Assembly: GCA_035570055.1 (NCBI GenBank)
Contig: DATMLM010000049.1
Location: forward strand, 96,132 to 160,131
Direction of reading: 5' to 3'
Length of the DNA: 64,000 bases
From: DASRDS01 sp035570055
Lineage (GTDB): Bacteria > Gemmatimonadota > Gemmatimonadetes > Gemmatimonadales > Gemmatimonadaceae
Below are positions 14,948 through 23,023 of this stretch, piece by piece (the stretch's first letter is position 1; the number at the start of each line of letters is the position of its first letter). Under the pieces are notes generated by a model. It saw nothing but the letters and a program-made list of their open reading frames with translations. It had not been told where the DNA came from and did no database searches. The position numbers and the translations under genes were made by a program.

Positions 14948-15688
14948 ATGGATTCCCTAGCAAAGACGGTGCAAGACGCATACGGAGAGATCGCGCGGCG
15001 CGTGGCGAGTGGCGAGACGGCGAGCTGCTGCGCGTCGACGTGCTGCGGCGAGACAGCGGATCCCATTACGTCGAACCTGTACCGCGACGACCAGGCGCGT
15101 GAGGTGCCCGAGAAAGCGCTCGTGGCGTCGCTCGGATGCGGCAATCCGACCGCGTTGGCCGAGCTGAAACCAGGGGAAGTTGTCCTGGACTTGGGATCCG
15201 GTGGTGGCATCGACGTCCTGCTGTCGGCGAAGCGCGTCGGGCCGACCGGGAAAGCGTACGGGCTGGATATGACCGACGACATGCTGGCACTGGCGCGCGA
15301 GAACGCGGCGAGGGCTGGGGCGAGTAATGTCGAGTTCCTGAAAGGGCAGATAGAGGATGTACCGCTCCCCGACCGCTCGGTCGATGTCGTCATCTCGAAT
15401 TGCGTTGTCAATCTCTCGGCTGACAAGCGACGCGTGTTGGCCGAGGCCTTCCGCGTGCTCAAGCCCGCGGGCCGATTCGCCGTCTCTGACGTGATCGTCA
15501 ACGGTGAGCGGCCGGCCTCCATGGAGTCATGGGTTGGATGCGTCGCTGGCGCGCTGGAAGAGCGCGAGTTTCTGAGACTCCTCGGTGAGGTCGGGTTCGT
15601 CGATGCGTCGATCGAGCCGACGCGCGTCTATGACTTTGAAGGGATCAACGCCATGAGCGCCTTCGTCCGCGCGAGGAAACCGGCGTGA
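14948..15688 (+). CDS. arsM: Arsenite S-adenosylmethionine methyltransferase
   Basis: A 246-residue class I methyltransferase that converts As(III) to methylated arsenicals using SAM. The SAM loop is LDLGSGGGIDVLLSAKRVG (about 80-98) with the acidic ribose ligand in YGLDMTDDML. The conserved arsenite-binding cysteines are seen: C64 (SLGCGNP), C152 (SNCVVNL) and C198 (GCVAGAL), with an upstream cluster CCASTCC at 27-33. ATG 14948 has AGAGG ahead of it; an upstream GTG-type start (14921) lacks support. Its 3' end overlaps arsN by 4 nt, so the two are translationally coupled. Confidence 0.92.
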   Translation: MDSLAKTVQDAYGEIARRVASGETASCCASTCCGETADPITSNLYRDDQAREVPEKALVASLGCGNPTALAELKPGEVVLDLGSGGGIDVLLSAKRVGPTGKAYGLDMTDDMLALARENAARAGASNVEFLKGQIEDVPLPDRSVDVVISNCVVNLSADKRRVLAEAFRVLKPAGRFAVSDVIVNGERPASMESWVGCVAGALEEREFLRLLGEVGFVDASIEPTRVYDFEGINAMSAFVRARKPA

Positions 15689-16137
15689 CGCCCGTGCTGC
15701 GCCCTGCGACCCTCGCGGATCTCCGCGATGTCGAGCGCCTGTTGATGGGCGCGCGGTTGCCGGTCGATGGCGTCGCCGGATCACTGCCGACGTTCGTCGT
15801 CGCCGAGTATAACGGCAAGCTCGTCGGGGTGGCTGGCCTGGAGTTGTGCGGCAAGGACGCGCTGTTGCGGTCCGTCGTGGTCGCGCCCGAGTGGCGGAGT
15901 CGAGGGCTCGGGCGCGAGCTCGTGAATCAGGTCATTGCGGAAGGGGAAGCACGGCGCCTCCGGGCGCTGTACCTGCTGACCACGACGGCGGACGAATACT
16001 TCCCGGCGTTCGGGTTCGAGCGAACGACGCGGGACGCAGTGCCGGATGGCGTGCGGGCGACCGCCGAGTTTCAGACCGGGTGCCCCGCGTCGGCCACCGT
16101 GATGCGGAAGACGCTCGAGCCATGCGATACGCGCTGA
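15685..16137 (+). CDS. arsN: ArsN-type GNAT acetyltransferase
   Basis: A 150-residue GNAT N-acetyltransferase. The acetyl-CoA loop is VVAPEWRSRGLGRELVNQV (Q/RxxGxG/A), the N-terminal LRPATLADLRDVERLL starts the fold, and YLLTTTADEYFPAFGFERT is the ArsN2-like C-terminal signature. ArsN proteins in ars operons acetylate organoarsenicals or glutamine-analogue arsenicals and so detoxify them; the exact substrate is unknown here. The GTG start overlaps the arsM stop. Confidence 0.8.
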   Translation: MTPVLRPATLADLRDVERLLMGARLPVDGVAGSLPTFVVAEYNGKLVGVAGLELCGKDALLRSVVVAPEWRSRGLGRELVNQVIAEGEARRLRALYLLTTTADEYFPAFGFERTTRDAVPDGVRATAEFQTGCPASATVMRKTLEPCDTR

Positions 16138-16859
16138 TCTCGGACATCCACGCGAACCTTCCCGCACTCGAGGCCGTGCTCGAGGATATCGCGCGACAGG
16201 ATGCCATCGACGCAACCTGCCACCTCGGCGACCTGGTCGGATACGCGCCGTGGCCAAACGAAGTCGTCGAGCTGCTGCGCGAGCGAGCCATTGTCGGAGT
16301 GAGCGGCAACTACGACTCGACGGTCGCCACCGATTACAAGCACTGTGGATGTCGCTATGAGGATCCCCATCAGGAAGCGCTGTCGCACGAGAGCTTCGCG
16401 TGGACAAAAGCGCACGTGTCGCCGGCCACGCGCGCGGCGCTCGGTGCACTCCCGTTTCGTATCGACCTTCGACCGATGGGCGGTCACGAGAGCGGTCCGA
16501 CCGTGACGCTGGTCCACGGAACGCCGACGCTCAATACCCTCTATTGGACGGAAGACCGACCCGCGGCCTTCCGCACGAAGATGGCGGAAATTGCCGGCGC
16601 CCGGGCAGGGGACGTCATCGCCTTCGGGCACACGCACGTCCCGTGGCATGCCGAGACCAGTGGGATCCACTTCGTGAATACCGGAAGTGTGGGGCGCCCA
16701 AAAGATGGCGATTGGCGAGCGGGCTACGTCGTGCTCGACATCGAGCCGGGCCACGTCGACGTCGAGCTCATTCGCGTCGAGTACGACGTCGAGCGCGCCG
16801 CTCGCGCGATTCGGGACAGCACGCTTCCAGATGACTTCGCGACATTCTTACTTGGCTGA
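16122..16859 (+). CDS. Calcineurin-like metallophosphoesterase in ars operon
   Basis: A 245-residue YfcE/DR1281-like metallophosphoesterase. Metal-binding motifs in order are SDIHANL (DxH), GDLVGYAP (GDxxx), GNYDSTV (GNHD variant with Tyr in place of His), LVHGTPT (H) and FGHTHVP (GHTH). It needs two divalent metals and hydrolyses a phosphoester; the substrate is not known. The start ATG 16122 overlaps arsN by 16 nt and its end overlaps the channel gene by 29 nt, so it is clearly in the operon. A link to arsenate-containing phosphoesters is only speculation. Confidence 0.82.
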   Translation: MRYALISDIHANLPALEAVLEDIARQDAIDATCHLGDLVGYAPWPNEVVELLRERAIVGVSGNYDSTVATDYKHCGCRYEDPHQEALSHESFAWTKAHVSPATRAALGALPFRIDLRPMGGHESGPTVTLVHGTPTLNTLYWTEDRPAAFRTKMAEIAGARAGDVIAFGHTHVPWHAETSGIHFVNTGSVGRPKDGDWRAGYVVLDIEPGHVDVELIRVEYDVERAARAIRDSTLPDDFATFLLG

Positions 16860-17553
16860 AGCGATCGGCACCTACTTCCTGGTGCTCATCGGCCCGGGTG
16901 CCGCCATGGTCGATGTCTGGACCCATGGCGCGCTCGGCGTTCCGGGTATCGCCCTCGCATTCGCGGTTGTCGTGATCGCGATGGTGTGGGTGTTTGGGCC
17001 CATCTCTGGCGCTCACATCAATCCAGCGGTGACCGTCGCGCTCTGGTCCGCGCGACGATTTCCGGCTCGGGACGTGATCCCCTATGTCATGGCGCAATGC
17101 GTCGGGGCGGTGGCCGCGTCAGCGACGTTGCGCGCCATCATGGGGCCTGTTGGCCAACTCGGCGCAACGCTTCCTCGGATCGCCGTCCCCGCGGCATTCG
17201 CGGTCGAATGGCTCCTGTCGTTCGCGCTCATGCTCGTCATCCTCGCCGCCGCGCGGGGCGTCCCGGTGGGACTGACCGTCGGACTGTGCGCACTCGCCGC
17301 CGGACCACTGACTGGCGCCTCAATGAACCCGGCCCGCTCGTTCGGGCCGGCCCTCGTCGCGGGCGTCTGGCGCGCGCACTGGATCTACTGGATTGCACCC
17401 ATGACGGCGATGGTCGCCGCGGCATGGGTCCATCGACTCCTCTCTCAGATCCGCGCGAACCGGAGGGAGACGGCGTTCGTGGCGACAAAGAGCGACGACC
17501 CGGACATGAGGAGTGCCGAGATCTGTGGCTCGAGGATCCAACCGAGTGAGTGA
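16831..17553 (+). CDS. MIP/aquaglyceroporin channel (AqpS-like)
   Basis: A 240-residue six-helix channel with both NPA boxes: SGAHINPAVT (about 60) and GASMNPARS (about 170). The first helix is LAEAIGTYFLVLIGPGAAMV. In ars operons such as that of Sinorhizobium meliloti an aquaglyceroporin (AqpS) lets arsenite flow out after arsenate reduction; here no arsenate reductase or ArsB/Acr3 pump lies in the window, so this channel would be the only exit. Its last 109 nt overlap the convergent metal ATPase gene, which accounts for the odd hydrophilic tail from about residue 205. Confidence 0.88.
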   Translation: MTSRHSYLAEAIGTYFLVLIGPGAAMVDVWTHGALGVPGIALAFAVVVIAMVWVFGPISGAHINPAVTVALWSARRFPARDVIPYVMAQCVGAVAASATLRAIMGPVGQLGATLPRIAVPAAFAVEWLLSFALMLVILAAARGVPVGLTVGLCALAAGPLTGASMNPARSFGPALVAGVWRAHWIYWIAPMTAMVAAAWVHRLLSQIRANRRETAFVATKSDDPDMRSAEICGSRIQPSE

Positions 17554-19373
17554 TAGAAGACACCGGCGGCGATGGGGATCGCGAGCATGTTATAGAATGC
17601 CGCCCAAGCCAGGTTTTGCTTCATCTTGAGTACCGTCGCCCGGCTCAATCGAATCGTGTGCGCGACGTCGGCCGGATCTGACTTCATGAGCACCACCTCG
17701 GCCGCCTGAATCGCGACGTCGGTGCCCGCACCGATCGCGATCCCGATGTCAGCTTGAGCGAGCGCCGGCGCATCGTTGACGCCGTCGCCCACCATCGCGG
17801 TGAACTGACCTTCGTGTTGAAGACGCGCGATGTATTCGGCCTTTTGCTCGGGCCGCACCTCGGCGAATACGCGCGTGATGCCGATCGTCTGTGCGACGCG
17901 CTCGGCCGTGGCCTTATTGTCACCGCTCAGGAGCACGGAGGTGACGCCAAGTGACGCAAGGTCGCGGACGGCCGCGGCCGATGTCGGGCGGACCGCGTCG
18001 GCGATGCCGATGACGCCAAGTGCGCGGCCATCGGCGGCAACATAGGTCAAGGAGCGTCCCTGAGAGGCGAGACCGTCGCCCACCGCGCGGAGTGGACCCG
18101 GGTCGACGTGTTCGCGTGCCAAGAGGGCGAGGTTGCCGAGAGCGACGGTCGTGCCGTTGACGCGGCCCGTGAGCCCCTGACCGGGGATCTGTGTGATTTG
18201 CGTTGCGGGGTCCGGGGTGATGCGAGCGGCACGGGTGATCGCGACGGACAACGGATGCGTCGACTGGGATGCGACCGCGGCAGCGGCGCGGAGGAGGTCG
18301 TCGACGGTTACTCCCGCGGCGGGCTCGATCTCCGTGACGCTCGGATGTCCTTCGGTAATCGTGCCCGTCTTGTCGAAGACGACGGTGCGGACCCGGCTCA
18401 CGCCCTCGAGCGCGTCCGCATTCTTGATCAGAATGTTGTGCTTCGCGCCGAGTCCGGTCCCGACGGCGACCGCGGTTGGCGTGGCGAGGCCGAGCGCATC
18501 GGGGCACGCGATCACGACGGCGGAGACGGCGAACGTGAGGGCAGTCAAGAATGATGCGCCCGAGAGCGTCCACGCCACGAACGTGAGGATCCCGGCGCTG
18601 ATGGCGACGACCACGAGGACCGCCGCGGCCTTGTCGGCGAGCCTCTGCCGCGGGGATTTCGAATGTTGGGCGCGTTCGACCAATGCCGTGATTTGCGCGA
18701 GCACGGTCTCGCTCCCGACCTTGGTGGCGCGCATCGTCACCGCGCCGCTGGTGTTGATCGAGCCGCCCACGAGCGTGTCTCCGGACGCCTTGTGGATCGG
18801 CCGGCTCTCGCCGGTGATCAATGACTCATCGACGTCGGTCTCACCATCCACGAGGGTGCCATCGACCGGGATCTTGTCGCCCGGCAAGAGACGGAGAAGG
18901 TCGCCGACTACGACCTCGGCGGTCGGTACGGTCGTCTCTTCGCCATTGCGAATGAGTCGCGCGGTCGGCGGAACGAGGGCGAGCAATGCGTGGAGCGCGT
19001 CCTCGGTGCCGCGCTGGGATCGCATCAGCATCCACTGACCGAAGAGCACGAACGTGACGAGCATCGCCGCGGCGTCGTAGTACGTCATCGGGTAGCCGAT
19101 GATCGTGAGATAGACGCTCGAGAGATACGCCGTGAGCACGCCGGTCGCGATGAGCACCGGCATGCCGAGGTTGCGCGTGCGGAGGTCGGTGTAGGCGTCG
19201 GAGATGAAAATCCAGCCGCACCACCATACGACGGGCGTCGCGAGCAGGAACGCGACCCAATTCGAGATCTTCGGGATGACGAGAAAGACGGTGAGGACGA
19301 GCGCGACCCAGAAGCGGCGGCGGATCTGGGCCTCCGTCCAGTCGCCCATGCCCATCATGGCCATCGCATCCAT
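17445..19373 (-). CDS. P1B-type heavy-metal ATPase with CPD motif
   Basis: A 642-residue P-type ATPase. TGES at 187-190 (actuator), DKTGT at 334-338 (phosphorylated Asp), HP motif STHPLS, GDGVNDAPAL hinge. The membrane metal site reads CPD at 290-292 (ACPDALGLATP) instead of CPC (Cu+/Zn) or CPH (CopB). No N-terminal CxxC metal-binding domain. The terminal helices (YNMLAIPIAAGVF and MSGSSLFVATNAVSLRF) resemble CopB-like pumps. Metal unknown: copper, silver or another ion. It lies convergent with the ars operon and next to tRNA-Ser(GGA). Confidence 0.85.
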   Translation of the reverse strand: MDAMAMMGMGDWTEAQIRRRFWVALVLTVFLVIPKISNWVAFLLATPVVWWCGWIFISDAYTDLRTRNLGMPVLIATGVLTAYLSSVYLTIIGYPMTYYDAAAMLVTFVLFGQWMLMRSQRGTEDALHALLALVPPTARLIRNGEETTVPTAEVVVGDLLRLLPGDKIPVDGTLVDGETDVDESLITGESRPIHKASGDTLVGGSINTSGAVTMRATKVGSETVLAQITALVERAQHSKSPRQRLADKAAAVLVVVAISAGILTFVAWTLSGASFLTALTFAVSAVVIACPDALGLATPTAVAVGTGLGAKHNILIKNADALEGVSRVRTVVFDKTGTITEGHPSVTEIEPAAGVTVDDLLRAAAAVASQSTHPLSVAITRAARITPDPATQITQIPGQGLTGRVNGTTVALGNLALLAREHVDPGPLRAVGDGLASQGRSLTYVAADGRALGVIGIADAVRPTSAAAVRDLASLGVTSVLLSGDNKATAERVAQTIGITRVFAEVRPEQKAEYIARLQHEGQFTAMVGDGVNDAPALAQADIGIAIGAGTDVAIQAAEVVLMKSDPADVAHTIRLSRATVLKMKQNLAWAAFYNMLAIPIAAGVFYHSLGWILEPQISALLMSGSSLFVATNAVSLRFARI

Positions 19374-19423
19374 GGCCGGAAATTAGCGAGGCAGGGCCGT
19401 TCGCGACTATTATTCGCGACCTG

Positions 19424-19510
19424 GGAGGGGTGGCCGAGTGGTTGAAGGCGCACGCCTGGAAAGCGTGTGGGCTCGAAAGGGTCTCGCGGGTTCGAATCCC
19501 GCTCCCTCCG
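19424..19510 (+). tRNA. tRNA-Ser(GGA)
   Basis: An 87-nt class II tRNA: acceptor GGAGGGG with TCCCTCC, D-arm GCCG-AGTGGTTGAA-GGC, anticodon stem CACGC/GCGTG with loop CTGGAAA giving GGA (reads UCC/UCU), long variable arm, T-arm GCGGG-TTCGAAT-CCCGC, discriminator G, no encoded CCA. Unlike tRNA-Ser(CGA) it has no repeated halves nearby. Confidence 0.97.
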
Positions 19511-19513
19511 TTC

Positions 19514-19918
19514 ATGAAGATCTTGCTCGCCCTAGTGGGGGGCTGGCTGGCGGTCACCACGCTCTTGTCGCTGCTGTCGGGCTGGTTTCAGCTGATGGCG
19601 AAGTTTCCGAATCGACGCGACGAGCCGATCCTCCGACTCCGCTGGCAGTCCGGTTCAATGCGCGGCGTCAATATGAATCGCATTCTCAGGCTGAGCGCCT
19701 GCCCCACAGGGCTGCGGGTCGGCATGCTGCCCCTCTTCGGCCCGTTTTGCCGCGACTTCTTCGTGCCGTGGGAGAGCATAGTGGTCACACGAGCGACGAT
19801 GTTCTTTTTCCCGGTCGCCAAGCTTCAATTCGGGAAGCCCGCGGTCGGAACGCTCACGATCGGGGCCCATGTCGCCGATAGACTGGCTCGCGCCGTCGAC
19901 GGCCTAAAGCGATTGTGA
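19514..19918 (+). CDS. Small membrane-anchored protein of unknown function
   Basis: A 134-residue protein with one N-terminal membrane helix (LLALVGGWLAVTTLLSLLSG) and a basic cytoplasmic body. The part RLSACPTGLRVGMLPLFGPF followed by FVPWESIVVTRATMFFFPVA reads like a PH-like or DUF family seen beside other genes, but I do not recognise a named family. It starts 4 nt after the tRNA, so it is probably read through from the tRNA promoter, and it overlaps the next gene by 4 nt. Confidence 0.6.
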   Translation: MKILLALVGGWLAVTTLLSLLSGWFQLMAKFPNRRDEPILRLRWQSGSMRGVNMNRILRLSACPTGLRVGMLPLFGPFCRDFFVPWESIVVTRATMFFFPVAKLQFGKPAVGTLTIGAHVADRLARAVDGLKRL

Positions 19919-20457
19919 CGCCCGCGACCACGGACGACGCGGTCGCGCTCGCGGCGATGCACAACGCGATCGCCGCCGACAAGACGCGCGAGTATGGCGA
20001 AGGGCCGTGGTCCGGGAAGGTGACGGAGCGTGGCATGTTGTACGCCATGCGGATCTCGCGCGTGTTCGTGTTGCGAGAGGCGAGCGAGGTTGTCGCGACG
20101 TTCCGGCTCCAGACCAAGAAGCCGTGGGCCATTGATACCAGCTATTTCACGGCCGTCAGGCGCCCGCTCTACTTGCTCGGCATGGCGGTGAGCCCTGATC
20201 TCCAGCGGCGAGGGCTGGGCAGGCAATGCCTCGAGGAAGCACAACGGATCGCGCGCGAGTGGCCCGCGGACGCGATCCGCCTCGACGCGTACGACGCTGA
20301 CGCCGGTGCCGGCGGATTTTACGCCCGGTGCGGCTATGCGGAAGTCGGGCGGAGGACCTACCGCAACTCTCCGCTTATTTACTTCGAGTCGCTTCTCCCG
20401 TCAGGTACCGCGCCGGAATCGCGTTCCCAGGGTGCTCGTCGTCCCAGTAGATCGTGA
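19915..20457 (+). CDS. GNAT family N-acetyltransferase
   Basis: A 180-residue GNAT protein. Acetyl-CoA loop LLGMAVSPDLQRRGLGRQCL (Q/RxxGxG), N-terminal DAVALAAMHNAIAADKTREY helices, and the late IRLDAYDADAGAGGFYARCG strand-helix typical of amine or amino-acid acetylases. GTG start overlaps the preceding gene. The last 83 nt overlap the convergent 20375-20947 gene, so the Ser/Arg-rich tail is probably of no functional weight. Substrate unknown. Confidence 0.82.
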   Translation: MTPATTDDAVALAAMHNAIAADKTREYGEGPWSGKVTERGMLYAMRISRVFVLREASEVVATFRLQTKKPWAIDTSYFTAVRRPLYLLGMAVSPDLQRRGLGRQCLEEAQRIAREWPADAIRLDAYDADAGAGGFYARCGYAEVGRRTYRNSPLIYFESLLPSGTAPESRSQGARRPSRS

Positions 20458-20947
20458 CGACATACCAGCGCTTGCCATCGTTGAACAACTGAAAGCTGTT
20501 GATGCCACGCGCGAATGGCTTCGCGTCATCGGCCGCGTGCAGTGAGGCGTACGTGCTGAATCGCTGCGTGATCGCGCCGAACGTGTCGACGGAGTGGCTG
20601 ATCTCTTTCTCGTAGAAGGAGTTCTTCGCGAAATACTCGCCGGCGCGCTGCGCGAAGTCCTGAGGGGTCATCACCACGGCGCGCGGGGTGCTGTCCGGGG
20701 CGGCGCGGCGGGTTTGGATCAGTCGCCCGCCCGGCACGAAGAGCGAGTAGAAGCGGTTCCAGTCGCGGTTGCCCGCGGGGCCCGAGATCACGTCGTATAT
20801 GGCGTGCATGATCGCGTCCATCGAACGGACATCGGCGGCCGCGGCTGGCGGTGGGCTCGACGTGTCGGTCTGGGACATCGCGTTTTGCGCCTGGCACGGC
20901 GCCAGCGCAATGAGCGAAACGGCGGTGGTCCATCGCAGGAGTGACAT
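20375..20947 (-). CDS. Secreted NTF2/SnoaL-like protein
   Basis: A 190-residue exported protein: signal peptide MSLLRWTTAVSLIALAPCQA, Ser/Pro/Ala-rich linker, then an NTF2-like domain (MDAIMHAIYDVISGPAGNRD, WNRFYSLFVPGGRLI, ending GKRWYVVTIYWDDE). Start chosen at ATG 20947; an upstream TTG is possible. Function unknown. The 3' end overlaps the GNAT gene. Confidence 0.7.
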   Translation of the reverse strand: MSLLRWTTAVSLIALAPCQAQNAMSQTDTSSPPPAAAADVRSMDAIMHAIYDVISGPAGNRDWNRFYSLFVPGGRLIQTRRAAPDSTPRAVVMTPQDFAQRAGEYFAKNSFYEKEISHSVDTFGAITQRFSTYASLHAADDAKPFARGINSFQLFNDGKRWYVVTIYWDDEHPGNAIPARYLTGEATRSK

Positions 20948-20980
20948 GGTCGGAAACAATACACGCAACAGGTGAATTCG

Positions 20981-21646
20981 CTAGGCGCGGATCGCGGGCC
21001 GAAGGAGTCGCACCTCGAGTCCGATCGGGTTGCTGGTGATGTCGCAGGAGCCGAAGCGACTCTTGGCGGCCATCGCGGAGAAGTCGTCCGTGCTATACGC
21101 ACGCTTGATGAGCATGTTGCGGAACGTCCAGGTCGTGAGCCAGGCATCGAGCGCGCGGCGACCGCTCTGTTTCACATAGGCGTCGACCGTGTCGCGCGAG
21201 ACATCCTTGCGCAGGTCGTCGATGATCGCCTCGCCGCCCGGACGCAGCACGCGGTACATCTCGTTCAGCGCCTCGACCGGTTGGGAGAAGTTCTTGAAGG
21301 CGGCCGAGCAGTAGACGAGGTCGAACGCGTGGTCGGCGAAGGGCATGGCCGAGGCGTTGCCACGGCGGAAGTCGACGGACACGCCGGCGTGTTGGGCATT
21401 CGTCGTGGCGATCTCGACGAAGGTCGCGCTCACGTCGAGACCCGTCACGGTGTAGGGTCCGAGCCGGGCGAGCTCGATCGAGAAGAATCCCGGGCCAGGG
21501 GCGACCTCGAGCACCCGGGCGCCGGGGGAAAGACGGGAGGCGACCATCCGGGCCTGCTGCCGGAAGTCCTCGATGTCGTTCTCCCGCGTCCGGGCGTACC
21601 AACGGGCGATCCATCCGTCCATGCCCAACCCCTTGTATGCTTTCAT
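20981..21646 (-). CDS. Class I SAM-dependent methyltransferase
   Basis: A 221-residue UbiE/COQ5-type methyltransferase. Motif I VLEVAPGPGFFSIELARLG, acidic ribose ligand in GLDVSATFVEIA, motif II AFDLVYCSAAFKNF, motif III YRVLRPGGEAIIDDL. Small-molecule substrate unknown. It is divergent from the MarR regulator only 47 nt away, so that regulator probably controls it. Confidence 0.85.
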   Translation of the reverse strand: MKAYKGLGMDGWIARWYARTRENDIEDFRQQARMVASRLSPGARVLEVAPGPGFFSIELARLGPYTVTGLDVSATFVEIATTNAQHAGVSVDFRRGNASAMPFADHAFDLVYCSAAFKNFSQPVEALNEMYRVLRPGGEAIIDDLRKDVSRDTVDAYVKQSGRRALDAWLTTWTFRNMLIKRAYSTDDFSAMAAKSRFGSCDITSNPIGLEVRLLRPAIRA

Positions 21647-21693
21647 GGCAACTCCTTGAAAATGGAAGTATCTTAAATCTGCAGGTATCTACG
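21647..21693. promoter_or_regulatory. Shared divergent promoter (methyltransferase / MarR)
   Basis: This 47-nt AT-rich gap must hold both promoters. Two direct GTATCT copies (in AAGTATCTTAAATC and CAGGTATCTACG) about 18 nt apart could be regulator half-sites. Autoregulation by the MarR protein is inferred. Confidence 0.4.
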
Positions 21694-22281
21694 ATGGCCA
21701 ATCGAAAAAAGATTCTGGACGACCGCCTGGCGGCGCTCGCCCAGCAGCCCGCGCGCCGGAGGCGCGCGGGGTTCCTCGAGCGGCTGTTGGATCTCGGCCG
21801 GACGGTCAGCACCCGGACCGTCTTTCTCCATCAGGCGATCGCGCAACAGGTCGGGCTCAACGCCACCGACACGAAGTGCGTCGATCTCATCCTGCGCGGC
21901 CCGAGCGAGGGCGTGACCGCGGGATGGCTGTCGGAGCAAACCGGCCTCACCACCGGGGCGATCACGCATATCCTCGATCGCCTCGAACGGCGCGCCTTCG
22001 TCGAGCGCGTGCGCGATACCGAGGACCGGCGCCGCATCTTCGTGCGCGTGCGCCTCGAAAGCCTCGAGCCCCTAGGGCCTCTCTACGAGGCGATCGGCAA
22101 GGCGTTTGGGGATCTCGCCAAACGCTACACCGACAAGGAGCTCGAGGTGATCTGCGACTATATGGAGCGCGCGGCGCACACCAGCGAGCGCGAGCTCACG
22201 AAGCTGCGAGATCGCGGCATAGCCGGTCTGTGGCCTCGTCGGCGGGGAACGAGCACTCGATCCGGAGCTCCTGCAACGTGA
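21694..22281 (+). CDS. MarR family transcriptional regulator
   Basis: A 195-residue winged-helix regulator. After a basic N-terminal stretch, HQAIAQQVGLNATDTKCVDL is the dimer helix, AGWLSEQTGLTTGAITHILD is the helix-turn-helix and VRDTEDRRRIFVRV is the wing with the DxRxxR motif of MarR proteins. ATG 21694 fits the divergent promoter; longer starts would lie within it. Ligand unknown; the adjacent methyltransferase is the likely target. Its 3' end overlaps the convergent regulator by 86 nt. Confidence 0.85.
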   Translation: MANRKKILDDRLAALAQQPARRRRAGFLERLLDLGRTVSTRTVFLHQAIAQQVGLNATDTKCVDLILRGPSEGVTAGWLSEQTGLTTGAITHILDRLERRAFVERVRDTEDRRRIFVRVRLESLEPLGPLYEAIGKAFGDLAKRYTDKELEVICDYMERAAHTSERELTKLRDRGIAGLWPRRRGTSTRSGAPAT

Positions 22282-22990
22282 CGTCCTGCGCCGTCCCGAA
22301 CGTCGTGATCGTCCAGAAAAACTTGAGCTGCTGGCCGTTCTTGCGATACGTGATCGACCACAGGGGGTTCGACGCCGCGTCCGAGGATACCTGAGGCGGC
22401 AAGTCGGCGTAGGCGAGGACATCGCGCAAGAGCGCCCGCGCACGGTGGTCTTGCGGCGCCGCCGCGACGTCTGACCGGAGCTGCCGCAGGAGATCCCGCG
22501 CGACCTCGTCCCAGTTCGCGATCAGTGGCTTGAGACCGTTCGGATCGAACGCCATCCGCATCACGTTCTTCTCGGGCGATGGGCCGCCGAGCAGCCAGCC
22601 GAAGAGTCGCGCGGCGCCCGCGTTCGCCATGAGCAGATCCCACTGGCGGCTGAGCACGATCGCCGGATACGGCTCCTGCTGCTTCAAGATCAACTCGATG
22701 GCGCCGCGCGCGCGATCCATCTCCGGCGCGCTGATCTCGGTCTCGCGATAACTCGGGGCATAGCCTGCGGCGACGAACAGGGCGTTGCGCTCGCGAAACG
22801 GAACCTGGAGCGCCTCGGCCAGCCGATCGATCAGCTCACGACTCGGTTGCGCGCGGCCCGTCTCGACACAGCTCAAGTGCCGCGACGAGACATTCGCGGC
22901 GAGCGCCAGGTGGAGTTGGCTCACCCGGCGGACCGTACGCCACTCACGCAACACCGCGCCGAGTGGAGAGACCTTGACCTCTGAGGTCAT
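22196..22990 (-). CDS. XRE-type regulator with MmyB-like ligand domain
   Basis: A 264-residue protein. Residues about 8-65 are an XRE helix-turn-helix (LGAVLREWRTVRRVSQLHLA, then VSSRHLSCVETGRAQPSREL). The rest is the MmyB-like PAS-related ligand domain (YPAIVLSRQWDLLMANAGAA, ending LKFFWTITTFGTAQDVTLQE). Such regulators occur in actinobacteria and soil proteobacteria next to oxidoreductases or hydrolases. ATG 22990 starts just before the domain; the frame is open upstream but reads as non-coding there. Divergent from the alpha/beta hydrolase, its likely target. Confidence 0.87.
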   Translation of the reverse strand: MTSEVKVSPLGAVLREWRTVRRVSQLHLALAANVSSRHLSCVETGRAQPSRELIDRLAEALQVPFRERNALFVAAGYAPSYRETEISAPEMDRARGAIELILKQQEPYPAIVLSRQWDLLMANAGAARLFGWLLGGPSPEKNVMRMAFDPNGLKPLIANWDEVARDLLRQLRSDVAAAPQDHRARALLRDVLAYADLPPQVSSDAASNPLWSITYRKNGQQLKFFWTITTFGTAQDVTLQELRIECSFPADEATDRLCRDLAAS

Positions 22991-23023
22991 TGCTTGCGCG
23001 CGAGAGCGAGACGAACCTGTGTC

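Noticed and set aside
15846..16121. Upstream extension of the metallophosphoesterase frame
   Set aside because: It lies inside arsN in another frame; the family start MRYALISDIHANL is at 16122.
14561..19373. Ars-metal genes as part of the tRNA-Ser array
   Set aside because: They lie on the 3' side of the intact tRNA, with no tRNA half or arm to their right; only the 5' side carries junction repeats.
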